Assembly: GCA_026075535.2 (NCBI GenBank)
Contig: AP026545.1
Location: forward strand, 3,038,001 to 3,102,000
Source of the DNA: Tricholoma matsutake
Lineage: Eukaryota > Basidiomycota > Agaricomycetes > Agaricales > Tricholomataceae
Reading direction: 5' to 3'
Length of the DNA stretch: 64,000 nt
Under the pieces are notes generated by a model. The model had not been told where the DNA came from, did not search any database, and saw only the letters and a list, made by a program, of their open reading frames with translations. Positions 48,247 through 60,872 of the stretch are shown in pieces (positions within the stretch are counted from its first letter, which is position 1; every line of letters begins with the position of its first letter). Position numbers and translations under genes: made by a program.

Positions 48247-51200
48247 ATGGATGCACCAGCTAACATTGTATCAGGAACTTTCGATGCCTTCAACTCACAA
48301 CTTCAAACAAAAACATTGAAAGCGACACGGAGTGCACTTGCTCTGCCTGCAGATGTAACATTTCATCGCTCCATGGATTCGAGCTTCTCTTGGGATCTCG
48401 ATGCTTTCTCCTCAGGTGTTCTTTCTCTGACAAACAAGCTGCTGGCTCTGGTTGCTACTGCTGATGCTACTCAATCGTCCCGAGCAAAAGGCAAAGCAAA
48501 GTTGGAGAATCAGGACGATGTTGTGGATAATTTTCATTCTCTTGTGGTGGATTCTATGGATCAACTATTAGAACGGACGGTAAGCGTATACGAGAATATG
48601 TTCATTCATCTTATGATTCCAAGTAGGATATATGTTTGGACCAATATCTTGGTCATACGAAAGTTCCTGCGCTAGCTGTTAACCCTCCAATTCAAAAGGT
48701 AAGCCAGATTCAAGTTATTCTTCATCGTGGTTTCTCAAAAATACTTCTCTTAGAAACAAGTTTCTCCACGTGGACAATTAGATCCTGTCATCCAACACGC
48801 CTCCCATTTAAAAAAGCCACAATTGTCGTTTAAGCACAAAGTGGAGAACAACAACCTACCTTGGCATCCCACACTATCGCATAAGTATAACGCCAAAGTT
48901 CCACTAGGGTACGAATACCATGATTCCGACGTCGACATCAAGGATGGCGACAGTCATTTGATGTGAGCGCCTTGTCTGCTGCGCTTGCTAAAGCTGACCA
49001 TTGTCGTCAGATCATCACATCCCTACCGCTATGAAATCACCCATATATCTTACCCAGAAACCATGTTTCAAACCACAATACCTATACCGCCGAAGGCCTT
49101 CAAGGACACTCCCTTCACCTGGGTTGCCACTTCCCAGGATTTTCGTTCCATGCTCTCTAAACTTCGGAAAGTTCCTGAAATTGCCGTCGACCTGGAGCAT
49201 CACAGCTATCGATCCTTCGCTGGATTCCTATGTTTGATGCAGATCAGTACGAGAGAGGAGGATTGGATAATCGATACTCTGGCTCTACGAGAGGAACTGA
49301 CAGATTTGAATGAAATCCTCACCAATCCGAAAATTGTCAAAGTAGGAGTAAGCTCCGTCATTGGTCTAATGACATACTGATTCTTTATTCAGGTCTTTCA
49401 TGGTGCTGACCATGATATCGTATGGTTGCAGCAAGATTTCAATATATTTGTCGTCAACCTATTTGACACGTATCATGCCTCCAAAGTCCTAGGTACACTC
49501 TCCAGTCACCATTACGTTCAAGCGTTCATCCTTTCTTCCCAGATTTCCCTCGTCACGGACTGGCAAACCTTCTCGAAATGTACTGTGACTTCACCCCGGA
49601 CAAACGGTACCAGCTGGCGGATTGGCGTATCCGGTGCGCATCAAACGATGTAGAATCGAGATATATATTTCTGACCATCTTTTTTGGTACAGTCCACTCC
49701 CTGAAGAAATGCTGCAATATGCACGTTCGGATACACATTTTCTGTTGTATATATACGACAATCTTCGGAACGCACTTCTCGACCGGGCCACATCTCGGGC
49801 GCAGTCGCGCGCCCAATCCCCATCATTGTCGAACACCACACCACACCCCGGGAATGCTGCACACGAGCTAATTAAACAAATACTTTCTAGATCAGAAGAG
49901 ACTGCTCTTCGGATGTACGAGAAAGAAGTCTACGACGCGGAAGGTGGGTCGGGGAGTAACGGCTGGGACACTCTGGCACGGAAATGGAACAAAGGTGCAC
50001 TAATGGCAGGGGGACCAAATGTCAGTATTGGAGCCCTGCAAAGGGCTGTATATAAAGGTGTGCATAAGTGGAGAGATGCCGTCGCTCGAGAGGATGATGA
50101 AAGTATTAGGCAAGAAATACTTCAATTACCTTGAAAATTTGATGTTTCATGATCTCCATAGATATGTCCTCCCTAACCATTTCCTGTTCCAATTGGCTGA
50201 GCAACCACCCACGGATATGGCTGCTCTCCTCAAAGTATTCCCCTCTGTACTGCCAGTAATCCGCAGGAGGGCAAAGGAACTATTGGATGTAATTAAGGGT
50301 TGTGTTACCAGCCATCTGACGGACATTTCGCCGCCCTTCGCTTCTGCCTCTCAGGACTCTTCGTCCACGCGTATGGACGAAGCGGAAACATCACATCCGA
50401 TACCGAAAGCAAACCTCGCTTCTCCTCCAAGTTTGTGGACCCACGATTGGTGTCAGTAACGTTTCGTATACGTTCCGTGACGGTGCTAATTTTGACCTTC
50501 TGATCCCCTTTGCTTCTAGCCCAAGGGTCGAGTGACTCAACCACTACAACTTCCTCATTATTTGGCGCCACGTTATCAACGGTCCGAGGTTCATTACGAG
50601 CCACCAACATACCCATGAAATCGCGAAGTTCCTTGTTCGGAAATATGATCCGAAGGACATCACTATCCGTGAGTCCCTACTTTTTCTCACCACGCAAAAT
50701 GGTCCATGTGCAATACGGCATATAGGTGAACCAAGGAAATCCGTACTTCCGCGAGTTAGTTGCGCGAATCAATAGCACGCTGCTTATCATGCCGTCGATG
50801 CCGAAGGTGAAAGTTCAATTTGATCACTCACGATAACTAAATACTTATCCGGCTCTTCCAGACCGTGGTTGAACAGATACCACAAGATTCAACAACATCC
50901 GAGGACGTGACCATGCAAGATCCGGTGCTTGGGATGGCGGTCGAGATCCCTTTCATACCTGCCTCTCAACGTAAGGCCATGGGAATTGTCGAAGATTCCA
51001 TTGTCGTGGTCGGCCAAGCAAGACAGAAGAAACGTAAAAGAACTAAAGCCGCTGTGAACGATCTCGGCTCTTCTCGTTCTGCCGAGAGTTTGAATAAAAA
51101 GAAAATACAACAAGAACGAGTAAATGGCACACCCAAGAATGAAGTTACAAGTGACAAGGAAGAACCTTTCGATTTCTCTGTAGTTCCGAACATCCTGGAT

Positions 51201-51397
51201 AATAACCCAAATTTGGAGGAATCTGCCGTGAAAAAGAAGAAGCAAAGAAGACAGAAGAATGGTATGTGCATCGGTTATTGAGCATGGTGCTGACCAACCT
51301 TATCTCTGCAGGTGAAGCATTTTACGGGGACTTTCCTGCTCCGCCAAAAGCTTACAGTGAACTCAAGCGTGGAAACCAATCGCATACTTTTAAGTAG
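48247..51397 (+). CDS. RRP6: Nuclear exosome 3'-5' exoribonuclease RRP6 (EXOSC10)
   Basis: The N-terminal PMC2NT region starts [20 protein letters not shown]. Then come a linker ([31 protein letters not shown]-like), and the DEDD-Y exonuclease with [11 protein letters not shown] (Asp-Glu), [15 protein letters not shown] (Asp), [22 protein letters not shown], and [14 protein letters not shown] (Tyr and Asp, about 49710-49760). An HRDC domain follows (about 49950-50280: [36 protein letters not shown]). The C-terminus is Lys/Arg-rich ([22 protein letters not shown]), as expected for nuclear localisation and RNA/exosome binding. RRP6 trims rRNA, snoRNA and non-coding RNA ends in the nucleus. All four catalytic acids are present. 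The first ATG (48247) is chosen; an upstream TTG is not used. Confidence 0.93.
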
Positions 51398-51703
51398 TAT
51401 ATGACAAAAATGACGAACTGCGGGTCCGTGTTTTCTCTACACCAGTTTTGGTTTTGGCGAGCTCCTGGCGTTTTCGAAAATCATCTCTATTTTTATCAAC
51501 ATTGTTGCCGGTGTCCCCCCCCTCCTATATGATACATCATATCGGATTATCGGACTCGTTTAAATCACTCTACATCACTTCGGCACGATTGTAACTTATT
51601 GTAACCTGCAGGTGATTGATTGACAATGAAACACGAGTCCCCATGGCTGGGACGATCTTCCTCTCGTTCGAACATCCTTGCTTGAGTCCTTTTCGTGTTC
51701 AGG
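51398..51703. other. Intergenic region RRP6 / MFS gene
   Basis: RRP6 3' flank and MFS promoter. No gene, RNA or repeat seen. Confidence 0.6.
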
Positions 51704-54010
51704 ATGTTAATGGACGCAGGTGATACTGACTCGACCACTGGAAGGACACCAGCATCTGCTTCAAGGGAAGAATCCGTCGATATAGAACATGTACCAGTCA
51801 ACAATGACCCCAGGGCATGGTCCTTGTTCCGAAAAGTATGCAACTACTTCATGAATATCAGATGAAGTTCATCCCCGGTGTTCAGAACTTTACTTTGAGC
51901 TTGGTTGCCTCTGCAGCTATGATTGCGGGCCTGGCGGGAAGCATCCAAAATCGTGCGTCGAGTTTTTGAGATGACGTTATCCTACGGTTCGTAATGGAAT
52001 ATTATAGCGGCTGTGATTCAGATGGAGAAAGAACTACCTGCTACAAGCTCCCAATTTAGTTTGAGCCTGTCGGTATTCATCCTCTGCCAAGGGCTTATGC
52101 CTTTAGTCTGGGCTTCGATCAGCGAAGTCAAGGGACGAAAGGTATTAACTCTCCAAGACTCGGGTCGAGATCTTAATATTGTATCGAACAGTTTGTGTAC
52201 CTTGTGTCGCTTTCTCTATTTACTGTGGGGTCCATTGTCGTAGCTGTGAGCAAACACGTCGGACTGTAAGCAAGTAAATTCTCCTTCAATGTTCTATCTG
52301 ACGACTTCCTCTTCGATAGGGTAATAGGTTTCCGAGCTCTTCAGGCTGCAGGGCAAGTCGAACCATGCAAGAGATATGTTTGATCTAACCACAACTAGTA
52401 AAGGTCAAGCGCTGTTATCACGATTGGTGCTGCTACCCTGGCTGATATTTTTGAACCTGCGGAGAGAGGGACAAAGGTAATACCTTCCTTCTGAGGTTAT
52501 CGTCAAGCATTTCACTCCGGCGACAGATGGGCATCTATTATACTGCTCCGACGCTTGGTCCAGTAAGCCGAACGATATAGCTCAATGTCGTGTTGACACT
52601 TGGTTCTAGGCGCTAGGTCCTATATTTGGGGGCGCGTTGACGATAGGTTTCAATTGGCGGGCTATCTTCTGGTTTCTTGCAATCGTCTCCGGTGCCACTT
52701 GTCTATCCTTTCTCTTATTCTTCAACGATACATTCCGTCAAGAACGCAGCTTGACATACCAAAATATTCTCAACCAACGACCGAAGGAAACACGAAATCA
52801 GTCCCTGCTGGAACCACTGGCACGTGATGTTGAAGCCCTAATACATTCGCCCAAAACGAATATAGAGAGCGCTAGTACCAAAAAACAAACATCGGAAGGA
52901 TCAGCTGCGAACGATGTGATACAAGCCACAGTTCCTGTAATAAGACTTTCCTGGAAAGAAATAAATCCTTTCAAGCCTATGGCACTAGTTTTACGCCGAC
53001 GGAATAATGTGGTCATCTTATTTGCCTCCGGTAAGCCTCAAGGTGCCCATGGCATGTCACAAAAACGTAATATATGTTTCATCAGGTCTTCTGTTCGCAT
53101 TTTCGTATTTAATCACGTACACATGCGCGAGGACACTAGGCTCGAGGTACAACTATAGCTCCCTCAAAATAGGACTTGTGTTACTATCGTTTGGTATCGG
53201 TCGGTACAGTTACACTTTCACTCATCCAGATTCTAACATGTGTTCTCCAGGAAGCATAGGAGGCAGTGTTCTCGGAGGTCGCTTCTCTGACCATGAGCTT
53301 GCCCGACGCACAGCTGCCAACGGCGGCAAAACGTTTGCAGAGGTGAACCATCTCAATACGGTGCAGCAATGTTCTCTGCTTACTGCTCACCACTTCTTCA
53401 AGCTGCGTTTAAAAAGTAACATATATACTGTCTTCTTGTTCCCTCCTTTCATCCTTGGGTTTGGGTGGGTCTGTGCAAGGCACGTGCATGTCTCTGCGAT
53501 CTGTGTTATGCTATTTTTTTGTGGTTTTTTCTCGATGTACGCTCGCTGGCAATTGTATGGCTCTCTAAAAAAATTAACCAAGGATCATCATAGATGGATT
53601 TACGCCAGTACACTTGCTTACATTGTCGACGCTAATACAGGTCGTTCCTCAACTGCCGTTGCTATGAACAGCGCTTTCCGTGGCGTGTCTGCCTTCACTG
53701 CCGTAGAAATCGCCGTTCCGATGCAGGTATGTTCAACTGCCTCGGTATATGTAACTATGTTGAACATTTTTCAGGACAAGCTTGGAGACGGTAGGAAATC
53801 AAGCATAACACAAAACACAATATTCATGACTGTCATTTGCCAGGTTGGACATATACCATTTGGACAGGCTTGATGCTTCTCAGCGGCCTTCTCATTATCC
53901 TTGACGCTTGGACAGGAAACGCTTGGCGCCAACAGGCTGAAGCACGAGAGGCACTAGAGCGGGGATCCATGTCCTTCACTTCCGACAAGCGTGATATAAC
54001 CAAACCTTGA
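51704..54010 (+). CDS. Major facilitator (MFS) drug/polyamine-type transporter
   Basis: Many exons. The product has a polar N-terminus (DAGDTDSTTGRTPAS), then SLSVFILCQGLMPLVWASISEVKGRK (helix 2 and the loop-2 MFS signature), VYLVSLSLFTVGSIVVA, GFRALQAAG-SSAVITIGAATLADIFEPAERG (helix 4, motif B), MGIYYTAPTLGPALGPIFGGALT (motif C of 12- to 14-helix antiporters), NWRAIFWFLAI, a long central loop, and later helices to TGNAWRQQAEAREALERG and TGA at 54008. Motif C and the DIFEP stretch fit the DHA1 family of drug:H+ antiporters (12 helices). The substrate cannot be deduced. The intron inside RALQAAG|SSAV appears to begin GCAAGT (52353), a GC donor. The start could also be the ATG at 51710. Confidence 0.82.
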
Positions 54011-54267
54011 AGATACCAGCCGGGGCCAATTAGAAATAGACTGGTCCATGGCTAAGGCATAGAGCCTACAGAGTAGAAACAAATTCAAACGACAAACAAG
54101 ATGGCCTATATGAATGGAAGTTTGGCGACAATGGTATATCTCATCTCGTTCTAGATACGCGACGGATCTGCTAAGTTGAGATGAGCTAACGTTAGAAGTT
54201 AGAAGAATAAAGAAAATAGTCTTTCCGACACGCCTTCAGTAGAATTTTTCTCTGGAAACTCAGACAT

Positions 54268-54282
54268 CCCTTCTTCTGTGTT
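54268..54282 (+). repeat. LINE-2 target-site duplication, 3'-side copy
   Basis: CCCTTCTTCTGTGTT directly before the poly(T) tract, identical to 56252-56266. Confidence 0.85.
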
Positions 54283-56251
54283 TTTTTTTTTTTTTTTTTT
54301 TTTTTGGTGGAACGCTTGAGCCCAGCTCCGGTCAACTCCGACAACTGACAAGGTCAGCATGGGAGGACACGTTGAGTTAGGGAAATCATTGCTGAAGACC
54401 CGAGAATATCACCTAGGGGAAATACCTTTACGTACGCTACCATGTGCCAGCAGTGTTGGACTCGCCATCTCAAAGATTATAGGATAGGGCCGTGGCCTTA
54501 AACTATTATCTATTCCGCCCCGGAGGGCGGCGAGATGAAATACCAACTAAAACCTCTTGCTGCCAGATCCAGTTATTCGGCAGACTGTCTTCATCCTTTA
54601 GGACTCCACTCCAGGTTTGGAGTACAATTCCCTGTGTCAGAGCACTTCTGTCTTGCAGCTTCCTGTTTGTGGACAGGATGTCTAAGTGTAGTCGTCGGTT
54701 TACTTGTGCTACCCATCTATTGTGGATCTCGTCTGGTGAGTGGAACTTGTCTGGAACCCCTTCAAATTTAATGACTTTTTCACATCGTAGCTTCCATATC
54801 AGGTGTGCTGACTCAGTTACGAGGATCTCAAAAAGGCGGTTCTTGCCATGGAGCTTCTTGCCATTTTCACTTTTGAAGTCTGCTAGTACGCAACCTAGGA
54901 TGGTTCCGAACCATATTTCTGGCCAGGATTCTTCACATCTTAACCATAGGTTTTTTGCTAAATTCCAGATGATACTAATGGCATTTGAATTGGGACATTC
55001 AATGGTGATGTGTTCCATTGATTCAGACTCTCCACATAGTATGCATCTGTCATGGTGTTCCATGTTAGGGATTCTACTCCAAAAACTGCCTATTTTATAG
55101 GCATTATGTAAACTTTTCCAGAGGTAGTTTCTGATATGTTTTGAGAGGTCACATTTATGGATTGCTGACCATATTTTATCAGGTGTTGGTGTTTCACCTG
55201 TTAGATCTTGGACAGTGTAAGTCGTAGTTGCCAGTTGTATCTCTGTTTGTCGTCTAGGCTTGTTTGCTAGTTTCCATTTGGTGATACCTTGGTATAGGGA
55301 GTGTTGGGTGCCATTCTTTAGTTTCATCCCTGCCAAGGTCCATTTACAGTCAGTACTAATGTCAATTTTATTGCATTGTGGCTTCTCAAGTGCAGCTTTT
55401 GCAAGGTGTTGGGCAGTTGCTTTTCCATCTGCTGGGGTCATTGTAGACCATTGTTGGAGCTTGGTTGGGGCTGATCGTTGGTGGAGGTTGGAGACAAGGG
55501 ATTTGTAAAGGTTCTTGTTGTTGGTGTGTGCCCAATCAGAGTCCTCATTTCTTGCGAGGTTAATGGTAATCTCTGATAGGATTGTTTTTTGCTGTATGTA
55601 TATTTTTAGTGGGAGATGTGGAGGGGTAGATCGGAGACCGGATATTAGAGCACCTAATTCACCACAGGATGGGGATGTCATGTTTTCTGGCATTTTGATG
55701 GAGCCTTGATATTCATCTTGCATTTGTAGGAGGAAACCTCCACCATTTTCATAGTCGCCATCTTGGTTTATACAGCTGCAACCTGCTGAGATAAGGAGAG
55801 AGGCAGGTTGTTGGGGGTCAGGAGCAATAACCTGGGGGGGGGGGGGCTATTGGATATGCTGGCATTGGGTGCATTGGGGGTGGTAAAGAGAAGATACGGA
55901 AGCTGTCTTCATAGGGGCCACATGAGGTTGAGTATGCAAAGAATGTAAGCTCAGATTTTTTCTTGATTGCTTCTGTTAGCAGGTCGGGAGAGGGGTTTTC
56001 AGGTGGAGCCAAGGCATCTCTATTCAGAGGGTGGTCTGGGTTCCATTTTGGGTGGAGGTGATTTAGAATTTGTATGGCATGTTTCCAGCAATTGATGGGG
56101 TGAGCACATCCAAGGTGTATCCCATCTTCTATGCACTTTGGACAGTTGCAGAATTGTGACTCTGCATGACCAGACATATCACGGTTGGCAATTTTTCGTA
56201 GCTGTTCCACTGTTGTAACTTTATGACGTGTGCGAAGGCAATTAGCAGCAC
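54283..56251 (-). mobile_element. LINE-2: 5'-truncated copy of the LINE-1 family
   Basis: On the minus strand this is the 3' part of a LINE ending in TTCCACCA and a poly(A) of about 23 (poly(T) at 54283-54305). It is flanked by a 15-bp duplication. Coding remains: the Cys/His module (CNCPKCIEDGIHLGCAHPINC, about 56080-56150), RNase H (GELGALISGL to DCKWTLAGM and DGKATAQHLAKAAL, 55330-55690) and the zf-RVT finger CILCGESESMEH-X4-C (about 55000-55050), ending at 54506. A G/C homopolymer near 55831-55841 causes a frameshift. It has no RT and cannot move itself. It aligns with the LINE-1 C-terminus, so both belong to one family. Confidence 0.92.
54506..55723 (-). pseudogene. LINE-2 ORF2 remnant (RNase H and C-terminal zinc region)
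   Basis: A 405-codon minus-strand frame covers the second part of RNase H, the conserved ISKHIRNYLWKSLHNAYKIG-like region (LINE-1 has RNLRYFLWMAAHNAYRIG), a CX2C-X7-H-X4-C finger, and the conserved end HSPDEIHNRWVAQVNRRL, the same stretch that the hAT element interrupts in LINE-1. A second frame (55818 to 56251) holds the upstream Cys/His module. They are separated by the homopolymer frameshift. Confidence 0.88.
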
Positions 56252-56266
56252 CCCTTCTTCTGTGTT
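56252..56266 (+). repeat. LINE-2 target-site duplication, 5'-side copy
   Basis: CCCTTCTTCTGTGTT, identical to 54268-54282. It is followed directly by a further CCTTCTTCTGTGTT (56267-56280), so the 14-mer occurs twice in tandem on this side. Confidence 0.85.
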
Positions 56267-56381
56267 CCTTCTTCTGTGTTGCATGTTGCAGAGAAGCAGA
56301 GTGCATGTGATCGCATAGCAAATCACGTTTTGTGTGGATCCGAATATATCCGTCATCAAGTTTCTCTTCCTTTCTAACTCA

Positions 56382-58365
<1,984 letters not shown>

Positions 58366-58704
58366 TCTGCTCCGTTTAGAATTTTATATCTCATATACAG
58401 TAGCTAGTTCCTAAATTGCAATGGTTTGGCATTACACCAGATTACACCCCTATCAAGTTCGAACGCCAAAGCTTGCTTAATATCCACTTAGACCTCGTCC
58501 ATGTGAACCTATGGATAACTTGGACACCAACTCCCAAAGTCGAACATCGCAGAGTTTGTTCACATGTTTGGTTGATTTGCCTAACGCAATCATGCTCAGT
58601 GGGAGTCATTGAGATTTAAGGGCCTTATCCCTTTGCCATCTAAGCCTGTTCGCTATGGAGCTAGAAATGGTGTGTAGCAATCATCATAATTGAACATGGT
58701 TTAT
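58366..58704. other. Convergent intergenic region
   Basis: LPD1 3' flank. No gene or repeat seen. Confidence 0.55.
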
Positions 58705-59319
58705 TCATTCGCTGGGAGCCAGTGGTATGTTTCTATCCATGTCATCTTGTACTCTGGTTATTAGATCTCGAGGTATCGTTGAGATGGTGCGCGCGACGGA
58801 GGGCCGGGGTGCCTTGAGTGTGAGCACACCTTCGATGTTCTTGCCTTTGAGTTCCTGCAACGGAAGAGATCAGTCAAATAGAAGAGATTAACTGACTTAT
58901 AGTTCACGCACGACTCTGGTGGCATCGAGAATAGTACGCCCAATTCCGAAAAACGGCACAGTAGCCAATTCAGGTTCGTCTCACTTCGTGCACGAGCTTG
59001 GGGTAGGTCGCCTTCGCGGGTTCGTCGCTTCGTAGATGATCATTCACGAACCTCAACGTATGTGCTGGAAGTCCATAATAAAGGGATCTCAACAACGATT
59101 AATGATGAGGCAGGCCGCGTTGTCTTGAACAAGTCTCGCTTCATTTCAAAGATACACAACCGCCACAAATCAAACGAACGTCTTTCTATGCGCTGTATGT
59201 CTAGCACCTCTATACGGCCCATGTGGATATATTTCATCTGCAAATAATTCAAGGTCAAGGTCTAGAATAGAGTGTTCCAGAAATTAGACTGCTTGTACCT
59301 GGGGATAAACGTTCATCAT
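58705..59319 (-). CDS. Unrecognised small multi-exon gene
   Basis: A tentative model. Minus-strand pieces with matching splice signals read MMNVYPQ (intron 59298 to about 59242), MKYIHMGRIEVLDIQ to LLWTSSTYVE, a middle exon near 58900-58970 (ELATVPFFGIGRTILDATRV), and a last exon ELKGKNIEGVLTLKAPRPSV to NIPLAPSE with TGA at 58705-58707. The last exon (IEGVLTLKAP, DLITRVQDDMD) looks coding, but I do not recognise a family and the middle splice is not resolved. It could be the end of an oxidoreductase-like protein or a decayed gene. Confidence 0.3.
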
Positions 59320-59358
59320 AACGCTGGTGTTGCGTTAGACTGACGCGGAAACTATAAA

Positions 59359-59843
59359 TCAGCGTTTTTTGCCCTTTGCCCTCTTTTTCGGCGCCGTTAT
59401 TGATTCTGGAAGCCATTCATTGGGTGGGCCGTGTGATGAGGGTATCTTCTCTGGTAACGACTGTGTCACCTCCCGAGACGAATGAGCTGTAGACGTCTTC
59501 TCTGCAGTCCGTTTTGCATCATCCTCCGCCTGCGCAGATGCGGCCGCTATTTCCTCTGGACTCACTTCTTCACCCCGCTCGAGTCGCGCAGCAATTTCTG
59601 GCGTCACACGAATACGACGAACGTTCGTCTGAAATCCCGGTGCTATTCAAGTAGGCCTTTAGGTCATAGAAGCATTGGGTTGTTTTACGCACCTCCTTTT
59701 CCTATGCCGTACAATCTCAACTGTCTTGCAAGATACCACTTACGAACCAAATAAGCTGACAGCAAGACAATTGGAGGGATACTGATGTGCACGGTCGGAT
59801 AAGACTGTCATAATAGAAAGCTTGGAATACTCACGTCACCCAT
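59359..59843 (-). CDS. Small single-pass membrane protein, function unknown
   Basis: Three exons. MGD (59843-59835) splices to SYPTVHISIPPIVLLSAYLVRKWYLAR (one hydrophobic helix flanked by Arg/Lys), then QLRLYGIGKG, then APGFQTNVRRIRVTPEIAARLERGEEVSPEEIAAASAQAEDD, a Ser/Thr-rich linker and a basic tail KKRAKGKKR with TGA at 59359. The layout of short N-terminal helix, TPEIAARLERGEEVSPEEI motif and basic end suggests a small ER or outer-membrane anchored protein. I do not recognise a named family. The acceptor GAATAG|CACCGG was picked because it keeps the frame into QTNVRRIRV. Confidence 0.65.
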
Positions 59844-59944
59844 AACATGGATGGGTATTCGCTCATTGTCGGTGACGATGCTCAGGGTGAGGTTTATTGT
59901 ACATATACGTTACTACGAAATTTATTCCCACAGTTACCGCGAAC

Positions 59945-60872
59945 TTATGTTGACGGCACCACGAGAACTTGTGCAGCAGTTGCTCCCGCATCAACAGGTA
60001 GAACGGCCCCAGTTATCCATCTCGCTTCCTCGCTCGCCAAGAATCGCACCGCAGAACCGCAATCCCACCCGTTACCCTCGGTCTGTAAAATGCTACGCTT
60101 CCGACGCGCTTCGCGAAGTTCGGAATTCAGGCTATAAGTATACACCATTGGTGTGTATAGCATGCCTGGTTTACAAAAGACCTATGTCAGGAGCTGGAGA
60201 ATGACAAGTGTAGAAAATCCCACCTGGGCATACACAATTCACTCGAATCCCCATCGGTCCATGATGGACAGCCATTGCCCTTGTCATATTCACAACTGCA
60301 CCTTTGCTCGTGTGGTACATTAACATCGGACTCCCTCCAATTAGTCCTGCTACACTTCCGATGTTCACGATGCTTCCCCTGCCGAATATCCTGTCCAGAG
60401 TATTCTTCTCCATCTCTGGTACAGCATACTTCGCCATGAGCATCATACTCGTGACGTTGACTTCCAATCCCTTTGCCCACTCCGTCTGTTCAACATCCAC
60501 AGCCGTTCCTTGAGGCCCGATCACGCCAACATTATTGATCAGAACATCTAAATGTCCATACTTTTCGATAGCCATCGCCACAACACGCTTGCAATCGGCC
60601 TCCTTGGCTACATCTGCCTCCACTTCCACTGCCATTCCTGCCCCAAATTCTTCCTCGATCATGGAGACAGTCACCTTTGCCCATTCAAGATTGATATCAG
60701 CACAGACAACAGATGCTCCAGCCTCTGCGAGCAAGATGGCTGCTGCACGACCATTTCCAATACCATCTGATCGAGAACCAGCCCCTGTGACAATGGCGAC
60801 CTTGCCTTTGAGAGATCGCGAGGGACGAAGAGGATTCTCGTAATCCAGAAGGTTTGCTCGCGAATTCGACAT
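59945..60872 (-). CDS. Short-chain dehydrogenase/reductase (SDR)
   Basis: Two exons. The NAD(P) fold starts GKVAIVTGAGSRSDGIGNGRA (a TGxxxGIG type with a two-residue-longer loop). Then CADIN (Asp after beta 2, favouring NAD), DVAKEADC, NNVGVIGPQG (normally NNAG), NIGSVAG (catalytic Ser) and YHTSKGA (catalytic Tyr-X3-Lys), VNCVCPGMLYTPM, and a last exon with AVRFLASEEARWITGAVLPVDAG ending TAA at 59945. It oxidises or reduces a small alcohol/ketone; the substrate cannot be read from sequence. Length (about 286) is normal for classical SDRs. Intron: CPG split by GT-AG near 60168-60226. Confidence 0.9.

Noticed and set aside
54492..55100. 202-codon plus-strand frame
   Set aside because: It is the reverse of the LINE-2 ORF2 remnant.
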